Assembly (NCBI RefSeq): GCF_963082655.1
Contig: NC_081553.1
Span: forward strand, 193,133,373-193,197,372
DNA length: 64,000 bases
Direction of reading: 5' to 3'
Source: Stomoxys calcitrans
Lineage: Eukaryota; Arthropoda; Insecta; Diptera; Muscidae
This document shows, piece by piece, positions 52,420 through 63,705 of the stretch. The position numbers and the translations under genes were made by a program. The notes under the pieces are model-generated. The model had not been told where the DNA came from, did not search any database, and saw only the letters and a list, made by a program, of their open reading frames with translations. The stretch's first letter is position 1; the number at the start of each line of letters is the position of its first letter.

Positions 52420-55100
52420 TTAAGGGTATTTTTATTACCCCTTTCCTAAGTTAAAGTTAGCTCTATTTCCCTGTTCCTTGTTTTTGGGTAGTTTTGTCAC
52501 CCTTTCCCTTGGTAATGGGTAGTTTTACAACACTTTACCTTGGTAGTGGGTAGTTTTATTACCCTTTACCTTGGTAATGGGTAGTTTTATTACCCTTTCC
52601 TCTGGTTAAGGGTAGTTTTATTACCATTTCCTATGGTAAAGGGTAGTTTGATTACCCTTTCCTTCGGTTAAGGGTAGTTTTGTTACCCTTTCCTGTGGTT
52701 AATGTTAGTTTTTTACCCCTTTCCTAGGTTAAGGGTAGTTTTGTTACCCTCTCCCTTGGTTAAGGGTAGTTTTATTACCCTTTCCCTAGGTTAAGGGTGG
52801 TTTTATTACCCTCTCCCTTTGTTAAAGGTAGTTTTATCACCCTTTCCCTTGCTTAGGGTCAGTATTATTCCCCTTTCCCTTGGTTTTGGGTAGTTTTATT
52901 ACACCCTCCCTTGTTTAAGGTTATAATGTTTACCCTTTCCCTTGGTTAAGGTTAGTTTGATTACGCTTTCCCTTGGTTAATAATAATTTTATTATTATTC
53001 TTTCTCTTGGTTTAGTGTAGTTTTATTAACCTTTCCCTTGGTTAAGGGACCTTTTATTACCCTTTCCCCGGGTTAAGGGTACTTTTATTACCCTTTCCTT
53101 TGCTTAAGGGTACTTTTATTACCCTCTCCCTTGGGTACGGGTACTTTTATCACCCTTTTCCTCGCTTAAGGACAGTTTTATTACCCTTTCCCTTGGCTTA
53201 GGGTAGTTTTATTACCCTTGCCCTCGGTAAAGGGTACTTTTATTACCCTTTCCCATGGTAATGGGTAGTTTTATTACCCTTTCCCTTGGTAATTGGTAGT
53301 TTTATTACCCTTTACCTTGGTAATTTGTAGTTTTTTTACCCTTTTCCTAGGTTAAGAATAATTTTATTAACCCCTCCCTTGGTTAAGGGTAGTTTTATTA
53401 CCGTTTTCCTTGGTTTAGGGTAGCTTTATTACCCTTTCCATAAGTTAAAGGTAGTTTTATTACCCTCTCCCTTTTAAGGGTAGTTTTATCACCCTTCCCC
53501 TTGGTTAGGATCAGTATTATTCCCCTTTCCCTTGGTTTTGGGTTGTTTTATTACACTCTCCCTTGGGTTCAGTGTACTTTTATTACCCCTTTCCTTTGCT
53601 TAAGGGTACTTTTATTGCCCTCTCCCTTGGGTACGGGTACTTTTATCACCCTTTTCTTCGGTTAAGTATAGTTTTATTACCCTTTCCCTTGGTTAAGGGT
53701 AGTTTTATTACCCTTGCCCTCGGTAAAGGGTAGTTTTATTACCCTTTCCCTTGGTAATGGGTAGTTTTTTTACCCTTTTCCTAAGTTAAGAGTAGTTTTA
53801 TTACCCTTTCCCTAGGTTAAGGGTGGTTTTATTACCCTCTCCCTTGGTTAAGGGTAGTTTTATTACCCTCTCCCTTTGTTAAAGGTAGTTTTATCACCCT
53901 TTCCCTTGCTTAGGGTCAGTATTATTCCCCTTTCCCTTGGTTTTGGGTAGTTTTATTACACTCTCCCTTGTTTAAGGTTATAATTGTTACCCTTTCCCTT
54001 GATTTAGGTTAGTTTGCTTACGCTTTCCCTTGGTTAATAATAATTTTATTATTATTCTTTCTCTTGGTTTAGTGTAGTTTTATTAACCTTTCCCTTGGTT
54101 AAAGGACCTTTTATTACCCTTTCCCCGGGTTAAGGGTACTTTTATTACCCTTTCCTTTGCTTAAGGGTACTTTTATTACCCTCTCCCTTGGGTACGGGTA
54201 CTTTTATCACCCTTTTCCTCGCTTAAGGACAGTTTTATTACCCTTTCCCTTGGCTTAGGGTAGTTTTATTACCCTTGCCCTCGGTAAAGGGTACTTTTAT
54301 TACCCTTTCCCTTGGTAATGGGTAGTTTTATTACCCTTTCCCTTGGTAATTGGTAGTTTTATTACCCTTTACCTTGCTAATTTGTAGTTTTTTTACCCTT
54401 TTCCTAGGTTAAGAGTAGTTTTATTACCCCCTCCCTTGGTTAAGGGTAGTTTTATTACCGTTTTCCTTGGTTTAGGGTAGCTTTATTACCCTTTCCATAA
54501 GTTAAGGGTAGTTTTATTACCCTCTCCCTTTGTCAAGGGTAGTTTTATCACCCTTCCCCTTGGTTAGGGTCAGTATTATTCCCCTTTCCCTTGGTTTTGG
54601 GTAGTTTTATTACACTCTCCCTTGTTTAAGGTTATAATTGTTACCCTTTCCCTTGGTTTAGGTTAGTTTGATTACGCTTTCCCTTGGTTAAGGATAATTT
54701 TATAATACTTTCTCTTGGTTTAGTGTAGTTTTATTAACCATTCCCTTGGTTAAGGGACCTTTTATTACCCTTTCCCCGGGTTCAGTGTACTTTTATTCCC
54801 CTTTCCTTTGCTTAAGGGTACTTTTATTACCCTCTCCCTTGGTTAACGGTAGTTTTATTACCATTTTTCTCGCTTAAGGACAGTTTTATTACCCTTGCCC
54901 TTGGTAAAGGGTAGTTTTATTACTCTTTACCTTGGTTTAGGGTAGTTTTATTAGCCTTGCCCTTGGTAAAGGGTAGTTTTATTACTCTTTCTCTTGGTTT
55001 AGGGTAGTTTTTATTACTCTTTTCCTTGGTTTCTGGTTGTTTTTATTACTCTCTCCCTTGGTTTAGTGTAGTTTTATTATCCTTTCTCTTACTAAAAGAT
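52420..55100 (+). repeat. 31-bp quasi-palindromic tandem array, block 2 (2.7 kb, higher-order)
   Basis: GGGTAGTTTTATTACCCTTT recurs at 31-bp steps (52517, 52548, 52579). The centre is CCTTGGTAA or CCTTGGTTAA instead of the CCAAGGGAAA of block 1, with the rest shared. Variant units recur at 1057-1059 bp: TTAGGGTCAGTATTATTCCC near 52855 and 53913, the related copy near 53508 and 54567, and CCCCGGGTTAAGGGTACTTT at 53066 and 54123. So about 34 units form a higher-order repeat present a little over twice. Confidence 0.95.
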
Positions 55101-55410
55101 ATCTTGGTAAAGGATGTCATGTGTCCGGGGTCCTATTGGCCTTGTTCACCTACAGGAACTTGAAAACATGCTAACTTCTGCGTCAGACTGGCCCCCACCA
55201 AGTGTTTAGTTGCGCACAAGTTAACCTAGTTTTCGAGTGATGCTATCAATGTCGACGTGGCAAGAGACAGAGACGAGTCTTGATCGGAAACAGACGCAGC
55301 ATAGAATCCCATGGGTCTCAGCTAGCAAAATATACCCACCAGGCAAAATTGTGAAGCAAGATTGGTCTAAGCGACCCTGTCCGAACCCGCATTCCACGTC
55401 ACGACTATTG
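55101..55410. other. Unrecognised sequence between satellite and DINE-like array
   Basis: Has a frame with ASKIYPPGKIVKQDWSKRPC (55320-55380) that I do not recognise. The local GC is higher than the flanks. Possibly a transposon remnant; no function is assigned. Confidence 0.35.
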
Positions 55411-57127
55411 CACTATTGCCAAAATTTCAGCCAAATCGGATAAAAATCACGGCTTGTAAGGGCTCAAGAAGTCAAATCGGACGATCGGTTTATATGGGAG
55501 CTACATCAGGTTATAGACCGATTTGGACCGTACTTAGCACAGTTGTTGAGAGCCATAATAGAACACCACATGCAAAATTTCAGCCAAATCGGACAAAAAT
55601 TGAGGCTTCCAGGGGCTCAAGAAGTCAAATCGGGAGATCGGGTTATATAGGAGCTACATCAGGTTCTTGACCGATTTGGACCGTACTTAGCACAGTTGTT
55701 GAGAGTCATAATGGAACACCATATGCTAAATTTCAGCCAAATCGGACAAAACTTGAGGCTTCCAGGGGCTCAAGAAGTCAAATCGGGAGATCGGGTTATA
55801 TAGGAGCTATATCAGGTTCTTGACCGATTTGGACAATACTTAGCACAGTTGTTGGAAGTCGTAATAGAACACCACATGCTAAATTTCAGCCAAATCGGAC
55901 AAAAATTGAGGCTTCCAGGTGCTCAAGAAATCAAATCGGAAGATCGGGTTATATAGAAGCTATATCAGGTTCTTGACCGATTTGGACCGTACTTAGCACA
56001 GTTGTTGAGAGTCATAATAGAACACCACATGCAAAATTTCAGCTAAATCGGAGAAAAATCAAAGCTTGTAAGGGCTCAAGAAGTCAAATCGGAAGATCGG
56101 GTTATATAGGAGCTACATCAGGTTCTTGACCGATTTGGACCGTACTTAGCACAGTTGTTGGAAGTCATAACAGAACACTATGTGCAAAATTTCAGCCATA
56201 TTGGATGAAAATTGAGGCTTCCAGGGGTTCAAGAAGTCAAATCGGGAGATCGGATTATATAGCTATATCAGGTTCTTGACCGATTTCGACAATATTTAGC
56301 ACAGTTGTTGGAAGTCATAACAGAACACTATGTGCAAAATTTCAGCCATATTGGATGAAAATTGAGGCTTCCAGGGGTTCAAGAAGTCAAATCGGGAGAT
56401 CGGGTTATATAGGAGCTACATTAGGTTATAGACCGATTTGAACAATACTTAGCAAAGTTGTTGGAAATCACAACAGAACACTATATGCAAAATGTCAGCC
56501 ATATCGGATGAAAATTGCGGCTTTAAGGCGCTCTAGAAATCAAATCGGGAGATCGGTTTATATGAGAGCTATATCAGGTTCTTGACCGATTTGGACCGTA
56601 CTTAGCACAGTTGTTGAGAGTCATAATAGAACACCACATGCAAAATTTCAGCCAAATCGGATAAAAATTACGGCTTGTAAGGGCTCAAGAAGTCAAATCG
56701 GAAGATCGGTTTATATGAGAGCTATATCAGGTTCTTGACCGATTTGGACCTTACTAGGCGCAGTCGTTGAAAGTCATAACAGAACATTATATGCTAAATT
56801 TCAGCCAAATCGGACAAAAATTGAGGCTTCCAGGGGCTCAAGAAGTCAAATCGGGAGATCGGTTTATATGGGAGCTATATCTAAATCTGAACCGATATGT
56901 CCTATTTGCAATCCCCAACGACCTACATCAATATTAAGTATCTGTGCAAAATTTCAAGCGGCTAGCTTTACGCGTTCGGCCGCTATTATGATTTCGACAG
57001 ACGGACGGACGGACATGACGGACGGACTGAGTTCGACTCGAAATGTCCTAGATCAATATTTCGAGGTGTTACAAAGAGAATGTCTAGACTAGTATACCCC
57101 CATCCTATGGTGGTAGGTATAAAAATC
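55411..57127 (-). mobile_element. DINE-1/Helentron-like element, long array (subfamily 2), 3' truncated
   Basis: Nine to ten units of about 152 bp: GAAGTCAAATCGGGAGATCG near 55621 and 55773 and onward, with ATCAGGTTCTTGACCGATTT. On the right is the 5' block, AAGCGGCTAGCTTTACGCGT, GACGGACGGACGGACATGAC, and the 5' end CCTATGGTGGTAGGTATAAA near 57107-57126. The 3' stem-loop end is missing on the left, where the copy meets unrelated sequence at 55410. The 5' block lacks the ATAAAGTATATATA stretch (deletion around 57045). Confidence 0.85.
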
Positions 57128-57164
57128 TTGTGGGTGTTGTTGAGGTGTTGTTACGGTGGCCTCC

Positions 57165-57440
57165 TGCCACGCGTAGTGCGGAGGTTAGGATATCCGCCTG
57201 AAGCTGAACGTCTGGGTTCAAATCCTAGCGAGAATACTAGAAAAAAATTTCAGCGGTGGTTTTTCCCTCCTAATGATGGGGATACTAGTGAGGTACTATG
57301 CCAAGACTTCTCCATAAAGAGGTGCCGCAAACTCGGCTATAAAAAGGAGGCTTCTGAACATTGAGCTTAAACTTGAATCGGACAACACTCATTGATATGT
57401 GTGAGAAGTTTGCCCCTGTTCTTTAAGGGAATGTTAATGG
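57165..57440 (+). mobile_element. tRNA-derived SINE-A, copy 3
   Basis: The head TAGTGCGGAGGTTAGGATAT, B box GGTTCAAATCC (one change from GGTTCGAATCC), body AACTCGGCTATAAAAAGGAG, ACTTGAATCGGACAACACTC and GGCAAATTTGCAGATA at the end. About 85% like copy 2 by eye, with an internal deletion around CCGCAAACTCGG (57327). It sits just past the 5' end of the DINE-like element at 55411-57127. Confidence 0.8.
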
Positions 57441-58484
57441 GCAAATTTGCAGATATATGGAGCCCCGAACCGGAACTGAAGATCAGGACCATTATTGTCA
57501 TTATTGGTTTTTGTACCCAATTCTCTGAAAGCCACTACCATTCCTGCTTTTTTCTTGAAACTCGGCAAAATAAGTGCACCTCCCCACGTCTACGGTGTTG
57601 GTTGTAGAAAAATAGTCTCTGATACCTAATTTTTTCACACTTTTCCAAAAGGAAAAGAATAAACCGCTCCTTATCTTGCTACCCACGAAAGGAGTGGTTA
57701 ACAAAGGATCTCCAAAAGTTGATAACTACTCGAGGACAATGCGATAATGAAAAGATTTATGGTATCGCCCTCCATTGTTTTTGTGACCCAAGAAGCTCAT
57801 ATCAATATTTTGAAAACATTTTAAGCCTTAGTTTAACAAATCAATAATCCCCCTCCCTAGTCAACGCTGGTCTCTTCCAAAAAAAAAAGGCTACAAATTT
57901 GTATTATCACCAAATTAACAAAAACCAAAAACGAAAACATAAAAGAAAAAACTAGGCAGCGATGGAGAAGCAAGACAAGCAGGCAGGCAGGCAGGCAGGC
58001 AGGCAGACAGGCAGGCAAGCCGCCAGGCAGTGTATATGATTGTATAAACAGGCCATTGGCGCTGCTCTACTCTTTGTAGCGTTAAAAGGGCGTTGACCAG
58101 TCCCAGGAACACTTACTTGCACGCTAAACACATTGAGTCTTATCAGGAAGTCTTTCTTGGGTAGATTTACAAAAACCACCAACACACTTACACACACATA
58201 AACAATTATAAGCGTACCTCTAAAGCAGAGTAGGGCACACAGATCTTCAACGAGTTCCTGGGCTTTTGGACAGTGTTGCCAGATTTTATAGGCATAAAAA
58301 TGCTTGCTTGCTCATAAAAATGAGCAAATGTCTACACTTTTTAAAAAAAAAATCGTATTTGGTTAAAATGTATCAAAATTTCGAAACCATTAACTTTGTG
58401 ACCTGTTGCAGAACAAAAGCGTACTCTACACCGTACTCAATAGTCGTTGGGTATGTAGAGCACCTTAATCAATTTGACAAAGGG
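57441..58484. other. No gene seen; spacer with AGGC repeat
   Basis: Contains a GGCA/AGGC tetranucleotide run at about 57977-58030 (GCAGGCAGGCAGGCAGGCAG). The minus-strand frame there (LACLSACLPACLPACL) is low-complexity and not a gene. The rest is unrecognised. Confidence 0.5.
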
Positions 58485-58600
58485 ACGACGTTCGGACTCG
58501 GCTATAAAAAAAGGTCCCTTATCATTGAGTTTAAACTTGAATCGGAAAGCACTCACTGATGTGTGAGAAGTTTTCCCCTGCTCGATTCCTGGTGTTTTTA
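58485..58600 (+). mobile_element. SINE-A 5'-truncated fragment, copy 4
   Basis: GTTCGGACTCGGCTATAAAA, ACTTGAATCGGAAAGCACTC and GATGTGTGAGAAGTTTTCCC match the SINE-A tail; the tRNA-like head is missing. 5' truncation is usual for retroposed copies. Confidence 0.75.
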
Positions 58601-58619
58601 AAAATTAAGTTAATGAGAT

Positions 58620-58905
58620 GTGCTCTTTAGGGAAGGGATGGCACCTCAGAGATTTCAACTCAAATATGGATATCAAATTCGTGCTGCACTTTCAAATCCC
58701 TTTAATTTGAGTCCCATTTTGCCAGACCGGTAAACATGAACCGTTTGGAGGGTGTTTTGGGGCTGGGGCGTCCATCGGCACTTTAACTGAAAATAGATAT
58801 CAAATTCGTTCTTTATTCCCAACGGAAATGAAGTTCAGTGTAGGGGGTACCCCCAAACACTTGACTCCAAAACTGGATATCAAATTCGTTTTCTACTCTC
58901 AAATA
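58620..58905 (+). repeat. Family B repeats, left of the MITE
   Basis: Two units (TTTAATTTGAGTCCCATTTT, GGATATCAAATTCGT) interrupted by the MITE at 58906; the unit resumes at 59142. Confidence 0.75.
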
Positions 58906-59139
58906 TGGTTGCCCAAAAAGTAATTGCGGATTTTTTATATAGTCGGCGTTGCCAAAGTTTTTCACAGCTTGTGACTCTGTAATTGCATTCTTTCTTCTGT
59001 CAGTTAACAGCTGTTACTTTTAGCTTGCTTTAGAAAAAAAGTGTAAAAAAGTATATTTGATTAAAGTTCATTGTAAGTTTTATTAAAAATTCATTTACTT
59101 TCTTTTAAAAAATCCGCAATTACTTTTTGGGCAACCCAA
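58906..59139. mobile_element. Mariner-type MITE, copy 2 (234 bp)
   Basis: Terminal inverted repeats TGGTTGCCCAAAAAGTAATT at left (three bases shorter than copy 1) and the complement of TTGGGTTGCCCAAAAAGTAA at right, flanked by TA at 58904-58905 and 59140-59141. The interior is the reverse complement of the interior of 40331-40567. Removing the element restores a normal family B sequence (TCTCAAATA joined to CATTTCATTTGAG), giving a clean empty-site reading. Confidence 0.92.
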
Positions 59140-60004
59140 TACATTTCATTTGAGTCCGATATTGTCATAATGGGTCAATTAACCTATTTGACGTTTTTTA
59201 GGAGGAATAGCGCCACCTATACTTGAACGCAAATTTAAGTGTCATATTCGTAGTCTACTCCCACATACCTCTCATTTGAGTCCCATATAGCCATGGCCGG
59301 CTTATATACCCATTTGGGGGTATTTGGCGGTGGGGCGACCTCCCATTACTTGGACTTAATTTTTTATGCCACATTTGTATGCCGCTGGGTACTTGGACCC
59401 AAATTTTAATACCATATTCGTTTTCTTCAATACCTTTCATTTGATACCCATATCGTTCCCATCGCTCTACTTTTGATTTTGGCGAGTGTTTTTGGCATAA
59501 AGGGGAGGGTCCGCCCCCCTTCCGATATCAAAAAATTATATAGCCTATGTTTACTTCCAGACCCACCCACACAATCTGTGAAAATTAAAAAAAAAATCGT
59601 TTCTGCCGTTTCCTATTCTACGAAACAAACATACAACCCGAGTCCCATATAGTCACGATTGCTTCATATGCCCATTAGGGGGCGTTTTCGTGAGCTGGGG
59701 TGACCCACTATACTTCAATCTGATTTTGTATGCCAGATTCGTAATCTACTCCCGAATACCTTTCATTTGAGCCCCATATTGACATGAACGTTCAATATGT
59801 CTGTTTGGGGGAGTTTTAGGGGTTTGGACCGCCCGATGGCTACTTAGACTCAAATTTTAATACGAAATTCGTATTCTACTTTCCAACACCTTTCATTTGA
59901 TAGCCATATCGTTCCCATTGCTCTACTTTTGATTTTGGGGAGTGTTTTTGGCATAAAGAGTGAGGGGAGGGTCCGCCCCCCTTCCGATAGCAAAAAAATT
60001 ATAT
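59140..60004 (+). repeat. Family B repeats, right of the MITE
   Basis: Five units with CTTTCATTTGAGTCCCATAT, plus two copies of the 3' module CCGCCCCCCTTCCGATA (59512 and 59973). The text between them (59560-59660) includes an AACAAACATACAACCCGAGT junction where one element end meets the next. Confidence 0.75.
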
Positions 60005-60592
60005 AGCCAAACTGCAATTTTTGCCCAATTTGGTTGAAATTTTGCAGGCGGTGTTCTGTTACGATTTTTAACAACTGTGGCGAAATCGGTCTATAACCTG
60101 ATATTGCTCCCATATAAACCGATCTCCCGATTTGACTTCTTGAGTGCTGGAAGGCACAATTTTTGTCCGATTTGGCTAAAATTTTGCATGTAGTGTTCTG
60201 TTCCAACAACCCTAAGAAGCCTACATTTTCACCTGGTTTGGCTTAAATTTGGAACAAAAACTTGCGATATGACTTTCAACGTTCATGTCAAGTATGATCC
60301 GAATCGGTTTATAAACAGATATAGCCCCCTTATAAACCGATGCCCGGATTAGAAGTCTTAAGCCCTTAGAATCCGCAATTTTCACCTGATTTGGCTGAAA
60401 TATGGCCCAGAAACTTATGAGTGCCAAGTTTTATCCAAGTGGGTCAATATGGTAATATAGGCTTTCCTAAGTACCGATATCTCGATATGACTTCTTGAGA
60501 CTAAAATAATTCAAATACAAACTCAATTAATATGATTAAATTTTTTTGCGGTATCCATGGTGGTGGGTTACCAAGATTCGGCCCGGCCGAAG
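60005..60592 (+). mobile_element. DINE-1/Helentron-like 3' part (subfamily 2)
   Basis: Three diverged units (CTCCCGATTTGACTTCTTGA at 60122, AAGCCCTTAGAATCCGCAAT), the pre-terminal ATCCATGGTGGTGGGTTACC, and a good stem-loop TTCGGCCCGGCCGAA (about 60577-60591) followed by GTAAATATT, which is not the usual CTTAGCACGC terminus. The 5' block is absent. Confidence 0.78.
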
Positions 60593-60819
60593 TAAATATT
60601 TTGGCAAAATATTTACTTTTTTTATTCAAACATAAAATTTTTTTATGGCAATTTTTTTAAATCCATTTTATGGCAATTTTTTGTCATTAAAAAATTTTGT
60701 AACATTGGCAACCCTGCTTAGGGCCCTTCTCATTATAATTCGTTCATTTATCTCGTCTTTCCATAACAGAGAAAAGCAAGCCATTGTAAATCCTATTTAG
60801 GCTGACTTCTCAACAAACG

Positions 60820-60850
<31 letters not shown>

Positions 60851-61735
60851 TCCCTATATGCCCCCCTCCATAGTTAAAGTAAACAAAACTGATTTTCCCA
60901 AGTCATAAACTTCAAGGAAGGTTCTGCCAACCATGAAGGGCTGGCTCATCAGGTCTTATCATCCGAAATGGAAGAAGTGAAACAACCAACTACAGCAACA
61001 TCAGCCAGCAAATGGGAATGTGTAAATGAATGTGGAAAAACACAGTAAGAGACATGTGAAAATGCGCTTTTCCTAACTTATACTCCTAGCTTGCCCTCCT
61101 TAGCCTTAGCAGGAGCCTAGCAGACTTAATGAATGTTTCTTCATGGCAATTCCCAGTGAAAATGACACCATTAACTCTTGGCTAAAACCCTAAACCCTAC
61201 CAAGCGAGGAGCACTCTCATGGAAACCAAGTCGGCAGACAATTCATGGTAATCACTCAACGCAGGCAGTAGTCGCGGCGGCAACAGCACCAGCAACAACA
61301 GCGGGGTATTTGAAATCAGCTACAAATGTAAAGCAAACATGCCATGCTAACTCAAAGGAACATTGGAAAATATCCCAGTGGCAGATACTCCTCTTCGGCT
61401 GTTTTTCTTTGCTTCAGTTTATGGACGTTGCATGGTGCGCGGCATAGTTTAATGCCCCTCATTTTCCATCATTTCTCAAGTGGAGCATTTGGCTGCGGGC
61501 TGTTGGTGTTTATGTTGATGTTGATGTGTGCGTGAAGCAATGAACAAGGAACTGCAATGGAGAAGACACGTGAATTCTTATAAAACGTCATGGTCAGTGA
61601 ACTATGCCAACACCCTATGCTAGAGGAAACAAAAGGCTACTCAAGCGCATTTTTTGAGATTGAAATCGAACTTTGGCTATCCAACACCTCGGGTATATAT
61701 GTAAACCACCTTTCGTCATAATCCGGTGAAAAATG
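60593..61735. other. No gene seen; low-copy spacer
   Basis: (CA)n at 60820-60845, repeated TTTTATGGCAATTTTTT at 60639-60680, and CAACAGCACCAGCAACAACA at 61278-61300. The frames 61178-61447 and 61344-61535 overlap and are not recognised. Confidence 0.45.
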
Positions 61736-62696
61736 CATAATTTATGCCTCCTTAGTAGATATATCGAAATATGGTTCGATTTGGACCAAATTCAGCACGG
61801 ACATTGAGTGGTCTGATAAGTAAAAGTCATTGTTCAATTTTGCAAGACAAAATATTGGTCTCTTTGGTAGCTATATCGAAATATAGACCGATCTGAACCA
61901 TATACCCCACGTAGACTAACATAAGTCACAGCGTCAAATTTCAACGAAATCGGACAATAAATGCGCATTTTATGCGCCCAAGACCTTAAATCGAGAGATC
62001 GGTCAGCTATATCCAAATCACTGTCCCAAATTTCAGCGAAATCGGTTAATAAATGCGCCTTTTATGGGCCCAAGACCTTAAATCGAGAAATCGGTCTATA
62101 TGGCAGCTATATCCAAATCTGGACCGATGTGGGCCAAATTGCAGAAAAATGTCGTGGGGACTGTTACAACTCATGGTCCCAAATTTTGTCGAAATCGGAC
62201 CAAATTTAAAAAGGATGTCGAAGGGCCTAACACAACTCACTGTCCTAAATTTCAACGAAATCGGACAATAAGTACACCTTTTATGGGCCCTAGACCTCAA
62301 ATCGAGAAATCGGTCTATATGACAGCTATATCCATATCTGGACCGATGTGGGCCAAATTGCAGAAAAATGTCGTGGGGACTGATACAACTCATTGTACCA
62401 AATTTTGTCGAAATCGGACCAAATTTAAAAAGGATGTCGAAGGGCCTAACACAACTCACTGTCCCAAATTTCAGCGAAATCGGATAATAAATGCGCCTTT
62501 TATGGGCCCAAGACCTTCAATCGAGAAATCGGTCTATATGGCAGCTATATCCAAATCTGGACCGATGTGAGCCAAATTGCATAAAGATGTCGTGGGGACT
62601 AACACAACTGACTGTACCAAATTTCTGCAAGATCGGACAATAAATGCGCCTTTTATGGGCCCAAGACCTTAAATCGAGAGATCGGTCTATATGGCG
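61736..62696 (-). repeat. DINE-like array, subfamily 4, 219-bp units
   Basis: TCGGTCTATATGGCAGCTAT recurs at 62091, 62310 and 62529, 219 bp apart, with diverged units from 61740. Each unit has GGACCGATGTGGGCCAAATT, ATGTCGTGGGGACTGTTACA and AAATGCGCCTTTTATGGGCC. The last part joins family B at 62697. The overlapping long frames (137 and 156 residues) come from the 73-codon period. Confidence 0.85.
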
Positions 62697-63695
62697 GCAG
62701 TGAGGGGGCGGACCCCTCCCCCTTATCTCGAAACTACCACCCCAAATCAAAATTGTCCGATCGGAACAATATGGATATCATATGAAAGGTATTGAAGAGT
62801 AGAATACCAATATGGTATTCAAAGTTGGGTCAAGGTACCCAGGAAGTCGCCTTAACCCCAAAAGTTCTCCAAGCAGACAAATTGAACTTTCATATCAATA
62901 TGGGGCTCAAATAAAAGGTATTCGGGAGAAGATTACGAGTCTGGTACACAAAATCAGGTCGAAGTATAGGGGGCCGCCTTACCTAACAAAAACGTCCTAA
63001 ATGGGCATATAAGCCAATGATGACTATATGGGATTCGGTTTGTTTCTTTGTTCCAGGAAGTCGCCTTTACCCCAAAACTTCTCCAAGCAGACAAATTGAA
63101 CGTTCATATCAAAATGGGGCTCAAATAAAAGGTATTCGGGAGTAGATTACGAATCTGTTATACAAAATCAGGTCGAAGTATAGGGGGGAAAAAAAACGTA
63201 CTAAATGGAAATATAAGCCAATCATGACTATATTTGAGTCGGTTTGTTTGTTTGCTCCGTATAGACTCAAAAACGGCAGAATCGATTTGCACGAAATTTT
63301 CACAGATTGTGTGGGTTGGTCTCCAAGGAAACAAAGGTTACATAGTTTTTCGATATCGGAAGGGGGGCGCACCCTCCCCCTTACCACAAAAACACCACCC
63401 AAAATCAAAAGTGGACCGATGGGAACAATATGGATATCAAATGAATGGTATTGGAGAGCAGAATACAAATATGGTATGGTATGGTAAATTTGAGTCTAAG
63501 TACCCAGCAGGCCGCCCCAACCCCAAAACTCCCCAAAAAGACACGATGGACTTCTATGTCAATATGGGATTCAAATTAAAGGTATTCGGGAGTAGATTGC
63601 GAATTTGGCGAAAATAATGAGGTCCGTGTAATGGTATATGTCCTCACCCCCAAAAACCCACCAAATGGGCATATAAGCCGACAATGCCTATATGG
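62697..63695 (-). repeat. Family B repeats, minus orientation
   Basis: Reverse-oriented units. GAAGTCGCCTTxACCCCAAAA-type blocks recur at 62841 and 63058 (about 217 bp apart), with AATATGGATATCAAATGAAT and GGTATTCGGGAGTAGATTAC. The 3' module (GGGGGCGCACCCTCCCCCTT) occurs near 63363. A GGTATGGTATGGTA stutter lies at 63472-63486. Confidence 0.78.
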
Positions 63696-63705
63696 AACTG
63701 AAATG

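Noticed and set aside
57930..58112. Cys-rich minus-strand peptide (LSACLPACLPACL)
   Set aside because: It is the translation of an AGGC tetranucleotide repeat.
62100..62570. 156-residue plus frame and overlapping minus frame
   Set aside because: Again a product of a 219-bp (73-codon) tandem repeat on both strands.
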